Below are positions 5,520 through 13,436 of a stretch of 35,674 nt of DNA, piece after piece. A program made the position numbers and the translations under genes. Location of the stretch: NCBI GenBank assembly GCA_947164825.1, contig CAMUYE010000014.1:1-35674 (forward strand). The letters are read 5' to 3'. Within the stretch, counting starts at the first letter, position 1; the number at the start of each line of letters is the position of its first letter. Source of the stretch: an uncultured Clostridia bacterium (lineage in GTDB: Bacteria; Bacillota; Clostridia; Oscillospirales; Oscillospiraceae). The notes below the pieces were generated by a model. It saw only the letters and a list, made by a program, of their open reading frames with translations, was not told where the DNA came from and searched no databases.

Positions 5520-7502
5520 ATGACCCGATTGATCCTACATGACGCGGGCTGGAGCCTGTACAGCGGTGACGTTCTGCTGGCCCGGCACAGCGCGGAGCGG
5601 CCCTTTGCCGCCGCGATCCGACGGGAGAAGCAGTACAGCGCGGACCGCGGCAGCGTCAAGGTCCGGGTGACCGAGACGGAGCGGACGGAACTGACTGGGC
5701 TCAGCGAGGCGGACGAGGGCGGTTTCACGCTCACGGGCGGCGAACGCCGTCTGCGGGTGGACGTTTCCGAAACGGAGCTGGGGATGCGGCTGGCATTCAC
5801 CGGCGAGCCCGGCTGGGCCTACGAATTTACCCTGCCTGCCGAAGCCGGGGAGGCCGTTTTCGGCGGCGGCGAGCAGTACCGGCAGGTCAATCTCCGGGGC
5901 GAGAAGGTCCCCAACCTGGTCTCGGAGCACATCCGTGCCTCCACCGTGATTCAAAAGGCCCTGCTGCCCCGGATGCTCTACAAAGAGAAGCCCCACGGCC
6001 AGATCGGCAGCTACGCTCCGATGCCGGTCTTCGTGACGGACCGGGGGCGGATGATCCGCTTCGTCACCGACAGCGACGGCCTTTCCGATTTCACCGGCGC
6101 GGAGTTCCGCTTCACCTTCGACGCCTGCCCCAAGGCCCTGATCCTGACCCGGGCCGAGGGCTACGAGGCCCTGGTCCGGGCCCTGGCGAAGGAGCTTCCC
6201 AACCGGCAGTACCTGCCGGACTGGTGCCTGGAGGGCATGATCCTGGGCGTCCAGGGCGGAACGCAAACCGTGCTGGACAAGGCCTTCGCCATGCTGGACG
6301 CGGGGGCGAAGATCAGCGCCGTCTGGTGCCAGGACTGGTGCGGCGAAAACCGCACGGCCATGGGCAAGCAGGTCTGGTGGAACTGGGAGGCCGACGGGAA
6401 GCTCTATCCCGGCCTGAAGGAGGCCATCGGAAGGCTCAAAGCGCGGGGCGTCCGCTTCCTGGGCTATATCAATCCCTATTTGGTAAAGGACAGCCGCCTC
6501 TACAACGAATGCAGAGACAAGGGCTGGCTCATCACCCGGGAGGACGGGACGGTCTACCACATCAAGTCCACCACCTTCGACGCGGGCATGCTGGATCTGA
6601 CGAATCCCGAGACGGTTTGTTTCATCAAGGACGAGCTGATCAAGCGGAACATGCTGGAGCTGGGCATGTCCGGATGGATGGCGGACTTCGGGGAGTATCT
6701 GCCCGTGGACTGCGTGCTCCACAGGGGAGACCCGGCCCTGCTCCACAACCGCTGGCCGGTGCTCTGGGCCAAGCTCAACCGGGAGGCCATCGAGGAGTAC
6801 GGAGCCGGGGACGCCTTCTTCTTCTCCCGCTCCGGCTATCCGGGCGTCCAGACCTACGCCCCCATCCTCTGGAACGGCGACCAGCACACCGACTGGACGA
6901 AGGACTACGGCATGCCCTGCGTCATGCCCGCCAGCTTCAACCTGGGCTTCTCCGGGGTGAGCCTGGTTCACTCGGACATCGGGGGCTTCTTCTCCTTCAC
7001 CAAGATCAAGCGGAAGCCGGAGCTCTTTATCCGCTGGATGGAGATGGCCTGCTTCAGCCCCCTCATGCGGAGCCACGAGTCCCTGCGGCCCTGGGCCAAC
7101 GCCCAGTTCGATCACCCGGAGGTCCTGCCTTATACCGTGAAGCTGACCAAGGTCCACGTCGCCCTGCGGCCCTACCTGGAGAAGCTGCTGGAGGAGGCCC
7201 GGGAGGGCCTGCCCGCCCTGCGGCCCGATTTCTGGGAGGCCCTGGACTACGGCACGAGCCGGGATCCCTACAGCTATTTCCTGGGCAGCGAGCTCTACGT
7301 CTGTCCCGTCGTGGCGAAGGGGCTGAAATACCGGCAGGTCTTCCTCCCGGAGGGCCGGTGGGTCCACTTCTGGACCGGAAAGGAGCTCGCCGGCGGGAAG
7401 GAATACCGCGTCGGCTGCAGCCTCGGAAAGATCCCGGTATTTTATCGGAAAAACAGCCCCTTTGCGGACGTGTTCCGGAAAGCCGCTGGAATTGAGAAGT
7501 AA
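5520..7502 (+). CDS. GH31 glycosidase of the sulfoquinovosidase (YihQ) clade
   Basis: A 660-residue cytoplasmic retaining alpha-glycosidase, probably releasing sulfoquinovose from sulfoquinovosyl glycerol. The catalytic nucleophile is Asp389 in GWMADFGEYLP, a YihQ-type motif. The acid/base is Asp454 in WNGDQHTDW. Further YihQ-like blocks are QGGT (245-248), QDW (271-273), YINPYL (316-321), HSDIGG (484-489) and the C-terminal GKIPVFYR. Compared with E. coli YihQ as I remember it, Gln262, Gln288 and Trp304 are kept (Gln245, Gln271, Trp287), but Arg301 is Gln284 and Tyr508 is Phe490. Those are sulfonate-contacting residues, so specificity may differ. Start at 5520 is 7 bases after GGAAAGGAG. The transporter follows after 49 bases. 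Another GH31 alpha-glucosidase activity is the alternative. Confidence 0.85.
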   Translation: MTRLILHDAGWSLYSGDVLLARHSAERPFAAAIRREKQYSADRGSVKVRVTETERTELTGLSEADEGGFTLTGGERRLRVDVSETELGMRLAFTGEPGWAYEFTLPAEAGEAVFGGGEQYRQVNLRGEKVPNLVSEHIRASTVIQKALLPRMLYKEKPHGQIGSYAPMPVFVTDRGRMIRFVTDSDGLSDFTGAEFRFTFDACPKALILTRAEGYEALVRALAKELPNRQYLPDWCLEGMILGVQGGTQTVLDKAFAMLDAGAKISAVWCQDWCGENRTAMGKQVWWNWEADGKLYPGLKEAIGRLKARGVRFLGYINPYLVKDSRLYNECRDKGWLITREDGTVYHIKSTTFDAGMLDLTNPETVCFIKDELIKRNMLELGMSGWMADFGEYLPVDCVLHRGDPALLHNRWPVLWAKLNREAIEEYGAGDAFFFSRSGYPGVQTYAPILWNGDQHTDWTKDYGMPCVMPASFNLGFSGVSLVHSDIGGFFSFTKIKRKPELFIRWMEMACFSPLMRSHESLRPWANAQFDHPEVLPYTVKLTKVHVALRPYLEKLLEEAREGLPALRPDFWEALDYGTSRDPYSYFLGSELYVCPVVAKGLKYRQVFLPEGRWVHFWTGKELAGGKEYRVGCSLGKIPVFYRKNSPFADVFRKAAGIEK

Positions 7503-7536
7503 GAAGTAAGAAAGAAGTAAGAAGTAAGAAATAAGA
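7496..7536. repeat. 7-bp direct repeats (AAGTAAG family)
   Basis: The gap between the glycosidase and the transporter is built from repeats of AAGTAAG/AAATAAG with one 4-base interruption. It begins within the last codons of the glycosidase. Comparable 7-bp repeats of other sequence occur at 199-222, 26076-26106, 26822-26870 and 32676-32690. Confidence 0.75.
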
Positions 7537-7551
7537 ATTGGAGGAATTGAA

Positions 7552-8994
7552 ATGAAAAGCTCTTCCCTTGCCGCCACCCGGGGCATCGGCATGAAGGACA
7601 AGATCGGCTACGCCATGGGCGACGTGGGCTCCTGTCTCGTCTTCGGCCTGGTCCAAAGTGTGCTCCAGCGCTTCTACACCGATATTCTGCAAATCAGCAT
7701 CGTCAGCATCATGCTGATGATGGTAGTAGCCCGCATCTGGGACGCCGTCAACGACCCCATCTGGGGCCGCATCATCGACAATGCCCGCGTCGGATCAGAC
7801 GGCCGCTATCGCCGCTGGATCAAGATCTTTGCGATTCCGGTGGCTGTGTCTGCGGTTCTGATGTTCATCAAGATCCCGGGCCTTTCCGAAAAGGGCTATC
7901 TGATTTATGCCTACGTGACCTACATCCTCTTCGGCATGCTCTACACCTGCATCAATATCCCCTACGGCTCTCTGGCCCAGGTGGTCACCTCGGATGACAA
8001 GGAGCGTTCCTCCCTGTCCGTCTTCCGCTCTGTGGGCTCCACCTTCGGCGCCCTGCCCGCCATGGTTCTGATCAGCTTCTTTGCTGTGGTAGGCCCCAAG
8101 GGCGACCGCCATATGGTCTACACCCCCACCCTGATCGGCGTCATCGTGATCGCCGTCCTGTCCATAGGCGCCTATTTCCTCTGCTATGCCTGGAACAAGG
8201 AGCGCGTCAGCTTTTCACCGGCCCCCAGGCAGAAGGGGCAAAGCTGGAAGGTCATCAAAACCCTGTTCAAGAGCCGTCCCTTTGTGGCGATCTGCCTGGC
8301 CAGCATGATCTTCCTGGCGGCGCAGATGTTCCAGACGGGCTATTACTCCTACCTCTTTGACTATTACTTTGGCAGCAGCATGTTTATCGTTTCCCAGCTC
8401 TGCATCTATCTCCCCGTGGCGGTAATCATGTTCTTCGCGACCAGGCTGGGCAACAAGTTCGGCCGCCGGGACGTATGCGCCTACGGCATCCTCTTTGCTG
8501 CGGTGGTGAACTTCATCCTCTTCCTGCTGCACACCCACAACGTCTTCGTTTACCTGGCCTTCTGCCTGATGACCGGCTTTGGCACCGCCTTCATCTTCCT
8601 GCTGATCTGGGTGCTGGCGACTGACGCCATCGACTACAACGAGGTGAAATTCGGCATCCACGACGAGGCCACCAGCTACTCCATGTACACCTTCATGCGC
8701 AAGCTGGGTCAGACCGTGGCGGCGATTCTGATCAACTCCGTGCTGCTGGGGATCGGCTACACCAACAACGTGCTGAATTTGCTGTCCGAAGAGCAGCTCT
8801 CCGCGCTGCCCGAGGCGGAGGCGGCCGCCCAGAGGCTTTCCCAGCAGAAAGCCCTGGACGGGATGTATAACTCCTCCGCCTTGATCCCGGCCATCCTTTT
8901 CCTGCTGGTCTTTGTCCTGCTTCGTTTCGTCTATCCGCTGAGCAAGAAGAAGGTGGAGGAGCTCCAGGTGGAGAAGGAGAAGCTGCTGGGCTGA
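7552..8994 (+). CDS. GPH-family sugar:cation symporter (YihO/MelB type)
   Basis: A 480-residue membrane carrier of the glycoside-pentoside-hexuronide family with about 12 membrane segments. The family motif DAVNDPIWGRIIDN is at about 64-77, a basic loop (GSDGRYRRWIK) follows, and the second-half motif DAIDYNEVKFG is at about 360-370. E. coli YihO, the sulfoquinovose or sulfoquinovosyl-glycerol importer, belongs to this family and is encoded beside yihQ. The same pairing is seen here. Import of the glycosidase substrate is therefore inferred. The start at 7552 follows TTGGAGGAA. A 21-bp inverted repeat directly after the stop codon terminates the unit. Confidence 0.9.
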   Translation: MKSSSLAATRGIGMKDKIGYAMGDVGSCLVFGLVQSVLQRFYTDILQISIVSIMLMMVVARIWDAVNDPIWGRIIDNARVGSDGRYRRWIKIFAIPVAVSAVLMFIKIPGLSEKGYLIYAYVTYILFGMLYTCINIPYGSLAQVVTSDDKERSSLSVFRSVGSTFGALPAMVLISFFAVVGPKGDRHMVYTPTLIGVIVIAVLSIGAYFLCYAWNKERVSFSPAPRQKGQSWKVIKTLFKSRPFVAICLASMIFLAAQMFQTGYYSYLFDYYFGSSMFIVSQLCIYLPVAVIMFFATRLGNKFGRRDVCAYGILFAAVVNFILFLLHTHNVFVYLAFCLMTGFGTAFIFLLIWVLATDAIDYNEVKFGIHDEATSYSMYTFMRKLGQTVAAILINSVLLGIGYTNNVLNLLSEEQLSALPEAEAAAQRLSQQKALDGMYNSSALIPAILFLLVFVLLRFVYPLSKKKVEELQVEKEKLLG

Positions 8995-9001
8995 TAAAAT
9001 T

Positions 9002-9049
9002 CGTGAAAAAACGAGGAATTGCATCAAAGCAATTCCTCGTTTTTTCACG
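9002..9049. terminator. Bidirectional terminator, perfect 21-bp stem
   Basis: Arms 9002-9022 and 9029-9049 pair perfectly over 21 bp around a 6-base loop. The arms contain AAAAAA on the left and TTTTTT on the right, so both strands end in U runs. It closes the GH31-transporter operon. Confidence 0.85.
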
Positions 9050-9083
9050 TTGCGGGCGCTCAATGAGCGCCCCTACAGGGAGC

Positions 9084-9116
9084 GGCGGCCTGGGGGCTGG
9101 CCGCCCTTTTTGTTTT
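9084..9116 (+). terminator. Second terminator before ankyrin gene
   Basis: GGCGGCC (9084-9090) pairs with GGCCGCC (9099-9105), followed by CTTTTTGTTTT. It stops plus-strand transcription just before the convergent ankyrin gene. Confidence 0.65.
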
Positions 9117-9120
9117 GTGT

Positions 9121-9927
9121 TCAGCGATTGGATTCCTCGATCGCCTGCCGAAGGAGCTGCGCGGCCTCGTCCCAGTGGTGCTTTACGGCATAGTCACAGG
9201 CGGTGCTGCCCTGGGAATCTGTTTCTCCCGGGTCCGCGCCGCGAGCGAGCAGGTCTGCGATCAGCGCCAGGTTCCCGGTCTGCGCCGCGCGCATCAGCAG
9301 AGTGACGCCCCCCTGGGTTTTCGGCAGGCCCGGATCGCTTTCAAACGTCAAAAGATAGTCCACGAGCTCCGCGACCCGATCTCCAACCTCTGAATTGTAA
9401 GTGTGCAGCGGCGTCCCATCCGGCGCGTAATTCTGAACTTGTATCTCCGCGGCCAGATGTACGTAGGGTTCTTCATAGGGGCAATCTTCAACAGAGGCGC
9501 CGTTTTCAACCAAAAGTTGGAGGATCTCAAGGTCATCGTCCTCATAACACAGCAACGTGCTTGCGATCGCGTCCCAGCTCCCATTTTTCGTCTCTTCGGG
9601 ATGTGCGCCACAGGAGAGCAGCAGGCGAACCATCTCGGCGTCCCCAAGCTCGCAGGCGACCGATAAAGGATACCGGATTTGGAGTTCGACCAATGTGGTA
9701 AAGAAGCTGCGCTTTGCGTTCGGGCAGTTTGGGTCTGCGCCTTGTTTGAGCAGGGCTTTCGTCCTCTGCACGTCTCCGGATTCGATCGCACGGATCAAGC
9801 GGTCGCTTTTCCGGTAGGGGGAAAGAAAAGCAGCCGTAAGCAAAACCGCAATCAGGAGAACGGAAACGACAGAGAGCGTAACGGTCAGGGATTTTCGCTT
9901 CTTTCCGGTAATCGTTGGTTCTTTCAT
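9121..9927 (-). CDS. Membrane-anchored ankyrin-repeat protein
   Basis: A 268-residue protein with a basic N-terminus, one membrane helix (about 15-37, LTVTLSVVSVLLIAVLLTAA) and an ankyrin-repeat domain predicted outside the membrane. Repeat-like units include GDVQRTKALLKQGADPN, GDAEMVRLLLSCGAHPEE, DDLEILQLLVENGASVED and GNLALIADLLARGADPGE. The start at 9927 is 7 bases after GGAGGAAA; the open frame upstream of it has no ribosome binding site. Base composition is visibly less GC-rich than the neighbouring metabolic genes. No partner or role can be assigned. It separates the two halves of the sulfosugar cluster and has no evident link to it. Confidence 0.85.
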   Translation of the reverse strand: MKEPTITGKKRKSLTVTLSVVSVLLIAVLLTAAFLSPYRKSDRLIRAIESGDVQRTKALLKQGADPNCPNAKRSFFTTLVELQIRYPLSVACELGDAEMVRLLLSCGAHPEETKNGSWDAIASTLLCYEDDDLEILQLLVENGASVEDCPYEEPYVHLAAEIQVQNYAPDGTPLHTYNSEVGDRVAELVDYLLTFESDPGLPKTQGGVTLLMRAAQTGNLALIADLLARGADPGETDSQGSTACDYAVKHHWDEAAQLLRQAIEESNR

Positions 9928-10247
9928 CGTATTTCCTCCATTTTGAACGGGCGGATGGAAAGCAAAGGGGGCGGTTTTACGAAGGTCCCGTTTGTCTGTT
10001 AGATGCTTTTTCGGCGCAAAAGGTTGACAAAGGATGGTTTTTTTCAGAAGAATTGGCTTCGCCATGATTTCTCGCTGCGCTCCATGAATGGAATTGCGCC
10101 ATTATGCCCCGCAGGGCAATTCATGTTCCGCAGGAACAATTCATGCACGAAGTGCAATTCACGCGCCGTCAGGCGCAATTCATGGACCCGGCTGCTATGG
10201 GTCGGGCCGTCCACGGCGGGAATCCCTGATCCCTCGTACAGGCCGCC
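9928..10247. other. 320-bp gap holding a hairpin array
   Basis: No gene is recognisable. The right half is made of short hairpins spaced by CAATTCATG (see 10101-10184). A CCTACGGCG end like that of the hairpin-chain elements occurs near 10248. No promoter for the ankyrin gene could be assigned with confidence. Confidence 0.6.
10101..10184. repeat. Array of small hairpins spaced by CAATTCATG
   Basis: CAATTCATG (once CAATTCACG) occurs at 10117, 10137, 10155 and 10176. Between the copies lie short perfect hairpins that all differ in stem sequence: TGCCC/GGGCA, TTCC/GGAA, GCAC/GTGC and GCGCC/GGCGC, with 3-4 base loops. Spacing is 18-21 bases. Confidence 0.75.
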
Positions 10248-11276
10248 CTACGGCGAGAAGGTAATCTCCTGCTTCTCCGCGTTCACCCGGGCGGGGACGC
10301 CGAAGGGGAGGATGCAGCGGGGGGTAGCGTGGCCGACGGAGAGGTTGGCGACGATGGGGAGCTTCGGGTCGTCCACAACCCGGAAGACGGCCTCCTTGTA
10401 CTCCGCCTCGAAGCACCCGTCCATGGGCTTGCCCAGGAGGACGCCGGAGACGGCGTCCAGGATGCCCCGGGCCTTCAGCTCCCGCAGGGCTTTTTCGTAA
10501 AGCTCCGGGCCCGGCTTTTCCTCGCTGGATTCCAGCAGGAGGATCCGGCCCTTCCAGTCCTCCGCATCCGGGAAGAGGCTGTAGCGCTGGCAGATCTCCG
10601 CCTCGTTGCCGTAACGGCCTCCGGTGAGCAGGTCGTAGATGGACTCGATGCAGCCGCCTAAGATCTTCCCCTCGAAGACCGGGGGGCCCTGGAGCAGCTC
10701 AAAGCCGGTGTTGGGATGGGAGACCCGGGGCACGCCCACCTGGTCCGGGCCCCACTGGGTCCGCTCTTCGTACCAGACCGGGCTGGGGGTCACGGCCCGG
10801 ATGGTCCCGGTGGAGATCAGCTCCTCAAAATACCGCCGGGTGTAGGGCAGCATGTCCTTGTCCAGCTCGCAGAGATCCGCCAGGAAGCTCTGGCCGTAGA
10901 AGGTGGGCAGGCCCAGCTTGTGGAGCATCAGGTGGTTGATGGTGGTGTCGGAGAAGCCCAGGAAGGGCTTGGGCCGCAGGGCCTGTTCCAGCTCCCCGTG
11001 CCCGAAGAGGTAGGGGGCCAGCCGGTAGGTGTCGTCCCCGCCGATGGCGCAGAGGATCAGATCCGTCTCCGGGTCCCGGAAGGCCTCCAAAAGATCCTCG
11101 GCCCGCTTCTCCGGGTGGGCGTCCAGATAGTCAATGCCCTTCAGCGCGTGGGCCCCGAATTTGACCCGGAGTCCCATCTCCTCCAGGCGGCGGACGCCCA
11201 GGTCCGTTTCGTGCTTCACAAAGCTCTCCCCGATCATGCCCCGGGAGAGGCTGACGATAGTGACGGTTTTGATCAT
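10248..11276 (-). CDS. S66 family LD-carboxypeptidase / MccF-like peptidase
   Basis: A 342-residue serine peptidase of family S66, which includes LD-carboxypeptidases that trim murein tetrapeptides and the microcin-C immunity peptidase MccF. The Ser-Glu-His triad is visible: Ser109 in FLGFSDTT, Glu249 in LLLESSEE and His316 in NLSVGHATP. The motif AIGGDDTYRL (77-86) is close to the MccF-type glycine turn. There is no signal peptide, so action is cytoplasmic, in peptidoglycan recycling or detoxification of a peptide conjugate. Start at 11276 follows GGGAGGA. It is a single gene on the minus strand, preceded by a hairpin-chain element. Confidence 0.92.
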   Translation of the reverse strand: MIKTVTIVSLSRGMIGESFVKHETDLGVRRLEEMGLRVKFGAHALKGIDYLDAHPEKRAEDLLEAFRDPETDLILCAIGGDDTYRLAPYLFGHGELEQALRPKPFLGFSDTTINHLMLHKLGLPTFYGQSFLADLCELDKDMLPYTRRYFEELISTGTIRAVTPSPVWYEERTQWGPDQVGVPRVSHPNTGFELLQGPPVFEGKILGGCIESIYDLLTGGRYGNEAEICQRYSLFPDAEDWKGRILLLESSEEKPGPELYEKALRELKARGILDAVSGVLLGKPMDGCFEAEYKEAVFRVVDDPKLPIVANLSVGHATPRCILPFGVPARVNAEKQEITFSP

Positions 11277-11298
11277 AACGGATCCTCCCTGTTATACT

Positions 11299-11435
11299 GT
11301 AGGGACAAGCCTTGCTTGTCCGGCATTCGGAACGAATGCAATTTGCCGAAGGCAAATCCGACGACGCACCTGGTCGGATCGCCCTGCGGACGATTGTTTG
11401 CTTCGCAAACGCGGACAAGCACGGCTTGTCCCTAC
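11299..11435. repeat. Hairpin-chain element, copy 1 (137 bp)
   Basis: The element is bounded by GTAGGGACAAGC and its exact inverse GCTTGTCCCTAC. Inside are successive short hairpins with 3-base loops: GCATTCG/CGAATGC, TTTGCC/GGCAAA, TCCGAC/GTCGGA and GTTTGC/GCAAAC. It fills nearly the whole gap between the LD-carboxypeptidase and FucI-like genes. A second copy of almost the same size but different inner sequence lies at 15206-15341. Confidence 0.75.
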
Positions 11436-11439
11436 GGCG

Positions 11440-12780
11440 TTAATAGCGGTACACCTCGAAGCCGAGGAACTCCGCCAGGTCCTCCAGAACCTCGGCGTGG
11501 CGGCCGCGGATCACGGCGAAATGGGGCTCGAAGCCCGCCCTGACGCTGTCCTCCACCAGCTCCCGCACCGGGGCGTCGGGCTTCACCACCACGGAGGTGC
11601 CGGTGAATTGCTTGGGCTTGTCCAGGATCTCGCCCTCGGCGATCAGGAAGCGGAAGCTCCCGTCGGGTTCCCGGCCCACGCGGAAGACAGTGGCCGTGGG
11701 GAAGGCCTCGCAGCCGAAGTCCATGGCGGGGCCGATCTTCCGGTTGGGGTGGACTCCCACGGCGGCGCCCGTGTCCTTCCGGGCCAGGGAGCAGGCCGCC
11801 GCTCCGCAGTGCCAGAAGGTCAGGCTGTTCTCGCCCTCGTCCAGGGAGACCGGGTCCCCGAAGAAGACGGGCTGGGACGAGAGCTTCCAGCCGATCCACA
11901 TGGACAGGGCCCCGTAGACGTCGGCCTCGCAGGCGGCGGGGACGCCCTCGTCGTTCAGCATGGAGAGCACCGTGCAGACCGGGGTGCCGTAGGACGTGAA
12001 GAAGTCGGGCCAGCAGCGGGAGGCCAGGGCGCCGATCCCATGCTCGTTTACATAATCCCGATACGCCTGGTAGAGCTTCGCGTGGTCCACCCGGTTTTGC
12101 TCCGGGGTATGCTCGAAGCCGCAGGTCATGCAGGCGGTCTTTTCCAGGCAGGCGGCGCAGTCGGCCTCGGAGACGGCCTTGGCCCTTTCGATCAGCTCCC
12201 GGGCCTCGACGGCCTCCAGCTCCACGCCGAAGACGTTCATGAGCTCCGCGTCCAGGGCCCGCCCGAAGCCGAAGCCCTGGGGGGTGTGGCCCACGGCGGC
12301 CATGCGGAGGCCCTTCATGTCGTGGATCAGCCGGGCGGCCCGGACGTCGTTGAGCAGATCGTTGAGTACGGCCCGCTCGTCGGGAGCGCCGAAGACGTAA
12401 AGGAAGGGACGGTCGTCGAAGGCCCGCAGGGCGTTTGCGGCGGAGTAGGCCCCGGTCAGAGAGTTCAGCCGCAGGCGGCCCCCGTCGATGACGGGCTCCC
12501 GCAGGGTCCAGAGGACCACGGGACAGTCGAAGCGCCGCAGGACCTCGGACATATATGCCGCGTTGGCGAAGGTCAGGTTCTGGAAGACGATCAGGTCCGG
12601 CTGCAGGGGCTCCAGGTAGTCCCGCAGGGCCTCCACGGAGAGCAGCTTGTCTGCCGGGCAGACGAAGCCCGGGTCGATGCCCTTCAGCAGGGCGCAGGAC
12701 GCGGCAAAGGCCTCGTCCGCGCTGGGCATGTGGAAGGTCGGCACGCCGACGGGAACGTAAACGGGAGTGAACTGCTTCAT
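11440..12780 (-). CDS. L-fucose/L-arabinose isomerase-related protein
   Basis: A 446-residue cytoplasmic protein of the L-fucose isomerase-related family (COG2407 type). These are metal-dependent aldose-ketose isomerases. Likely metal ligands are Glu285 (CEADVYGALSMW), Asp309 (FFGDP) and His324 (FWHCGAAA), the Glu-Asp-His order of FucI/AraA. The N-terminal half has the expected Rossmann-like strands. The sugar is not known. In this context it is a candidate for converting sulfoquinovose to 6-deoxy-6-sulfofructose, a step done by a protein of this type in some sulfoglycolytic clusters (from memory). It faces the transketolase operon and has its own promoter. Start at 12780 follows AAGGAGAAA. 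Confidence 0.85.
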   Translation of the reverse strand: MKQFTPVYVPVGVPTFHMPSADEAFAASCALLKGIDPGFVCPADKLLSVEALRDYLEPLQPDLIVFQNLTFANAAYMSEVLRRFDCPVVLWTLREPVIDGGRLRLNSLTGAYSAANALRAFDDRPFLYVFGAPDERAVLNDLLNDVRAARLIHDMKGLRMAAVGHTPQGFGFGRALDAELMNVFGVELEAVEARELIERAKAVSEADCAACLEKTACMTCGFEHTPEQNRVDHAKLYQAYRDYVNEHGIGALASRCWPDFFTSYGTPVCTVLSMLNDEGVPAACEADVYGALSMWIGWKLSSQPVFFGDPVSLDEGENSLTFWHCGAAACSLARKDTGAAVGVHPNRKIGPAMDFGCEAFPTATVFRVGREPDGSFRFLIAEGEILDKPKQFTGTSVVVKPDAPVRELVEDSVRAGFEPHFAVIRGRHAEVLEDLAEFLGFEVYRY

Positions 12781-12810
12781 AGGTATTTCTCCTTCTTTTC
12801 TTTTTCCTAC

Positions 12811-12839
12811 ATTTTATTCTCTTTCCTTTTTGCTGTCAA
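12811..12839 (-). promoter_or_regulatory. Promoter of FucI-like gene
   Basis: Minus strand TTGACA (12839-12834) and TAAAAT (12816-12811) are spaced 17 bases apart, 31 bases upstream of the start codon. The -35 element overlaps the last codons of the upstream hypothetical gene. Confidence 0.8.
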
Positions 12840-13210
12840 GTTTTATGATTCATTTTATGTTCCCAGACATAGAGAGACATGGATGCATCGAAGGCCGCGC
12901 CCCGGTCTTCCCCGGAGGCAAATCCACGGAGGATTTGGAGCGCCGCCGCTTCGCAAACGCCCTTTGCCAGAGCATACCCCGCCGCGTGCAGCCGGACCTT
13001 TGCAGATTCGTGGGCCATCAGATCGGAGAAAAACCGTTCTGCGGTCTCCGGATCGGCGATTTGCTGATCTGCGATCCGATTGAGCTTCGTTTGCGCTTTA
13101 TTATGAACGGTAACCTGCTTTCTGTCGGCATATTGGTGATGGTCTGTAATCAGGTTATCACATAGCGCGGCAAAGCGGTTTTCCTCTTGAAGGAGCTTTT
13201 CGACAGTCAT
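12836..13210 (-). CDS. Hypothetical protein, possibly HEAT-like helical
   Basis: A 124-residue, mostly alpha-helical soluble protein. The start at 13210 (MTVEKLLQEENRFAAL) lies 8 bases after AAGGGAGG; the frame is open seven codons further but without a site. The second half (ETAERFFSDLMAHESAKVRL, then AAGYALAKG) resembles HEAT-like repeats of the DUF2019 kind, a weak resemblance only. No catalytic motif or partner can be named. It has its own promoter at 13248-13277 and is divergent from the transketolase operon. Confidence 0.75.
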   Translation of the reverse strand: MTVEKLLQEENRFAALCDNLITDHHQYADRKQVTVHNKAQTKLNRIADQQIADPETAERFFSDLMAHESAKVRLHAAGYALAKGVCEAAALQILRGFASGEDRGAAFDASMSLYVWEHKMNHKT

Positions 13211-13247
13211 ATTTCGCGCCTCCCTTGCCATGATTCGCAGTGCTATT

Positions 13248-13277
13248 ATTCTACATCAAATCATGCGGCAGCGTCAA
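13248..13277 (-). promoter_or_regulatory. Promoter of hypothetical gene 12836-13210
   Basis: Minus strand TTGACG (13277-13272) and TAGAAT (13253-13248) are spaced 18 bases apart, about 38 bases before the chosen start codon. Confidence 0.65.
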
Positions 13278-13369
13278 GGGAAAATCGGGATTTGCCGCTC
13301 CTACGAATGAAATCGACAAATCCAAAGATTGCGGGCAGATTTCCCGCGCTGCATTTTGGTACTGCGGGG

Positions 13370-13398
13370 TTGACAAGCATGGCTTTCAGCGATAAACT
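13370..13398 (+). promoter_or_regulatory. Promoter of the transketolase operon
   Basis: TTGACA (13370-13375) and TAAACT (13393-13398) are spaced 17 bases apart, 38 bases before the start codon. The spacer motif GGCTTTCAGCGATA resembles GGCTTTTCAGATA at the GH31 promoter. Confidence 0.8.
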
Positions 13399-13436
13399 AA
13401 AAATTAGCAAATTTCCACGGAGGTTGATACACTGAT

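Noticed and set aside
5535..7601. A 688-codon minus-strand frame over the GH31 gene
   Set aside because: It is antisense to a fully conserved enzyme, has no ribosome binding site and no recognisable domain; it is a GC shadow.
10101..10184. Possible CRISPR array because of evenly spaced short repeats
   Set aside because: Repeats are only 9 bases, the intervals are themselves palindromic, there are four units, and no cas gene is nearby.
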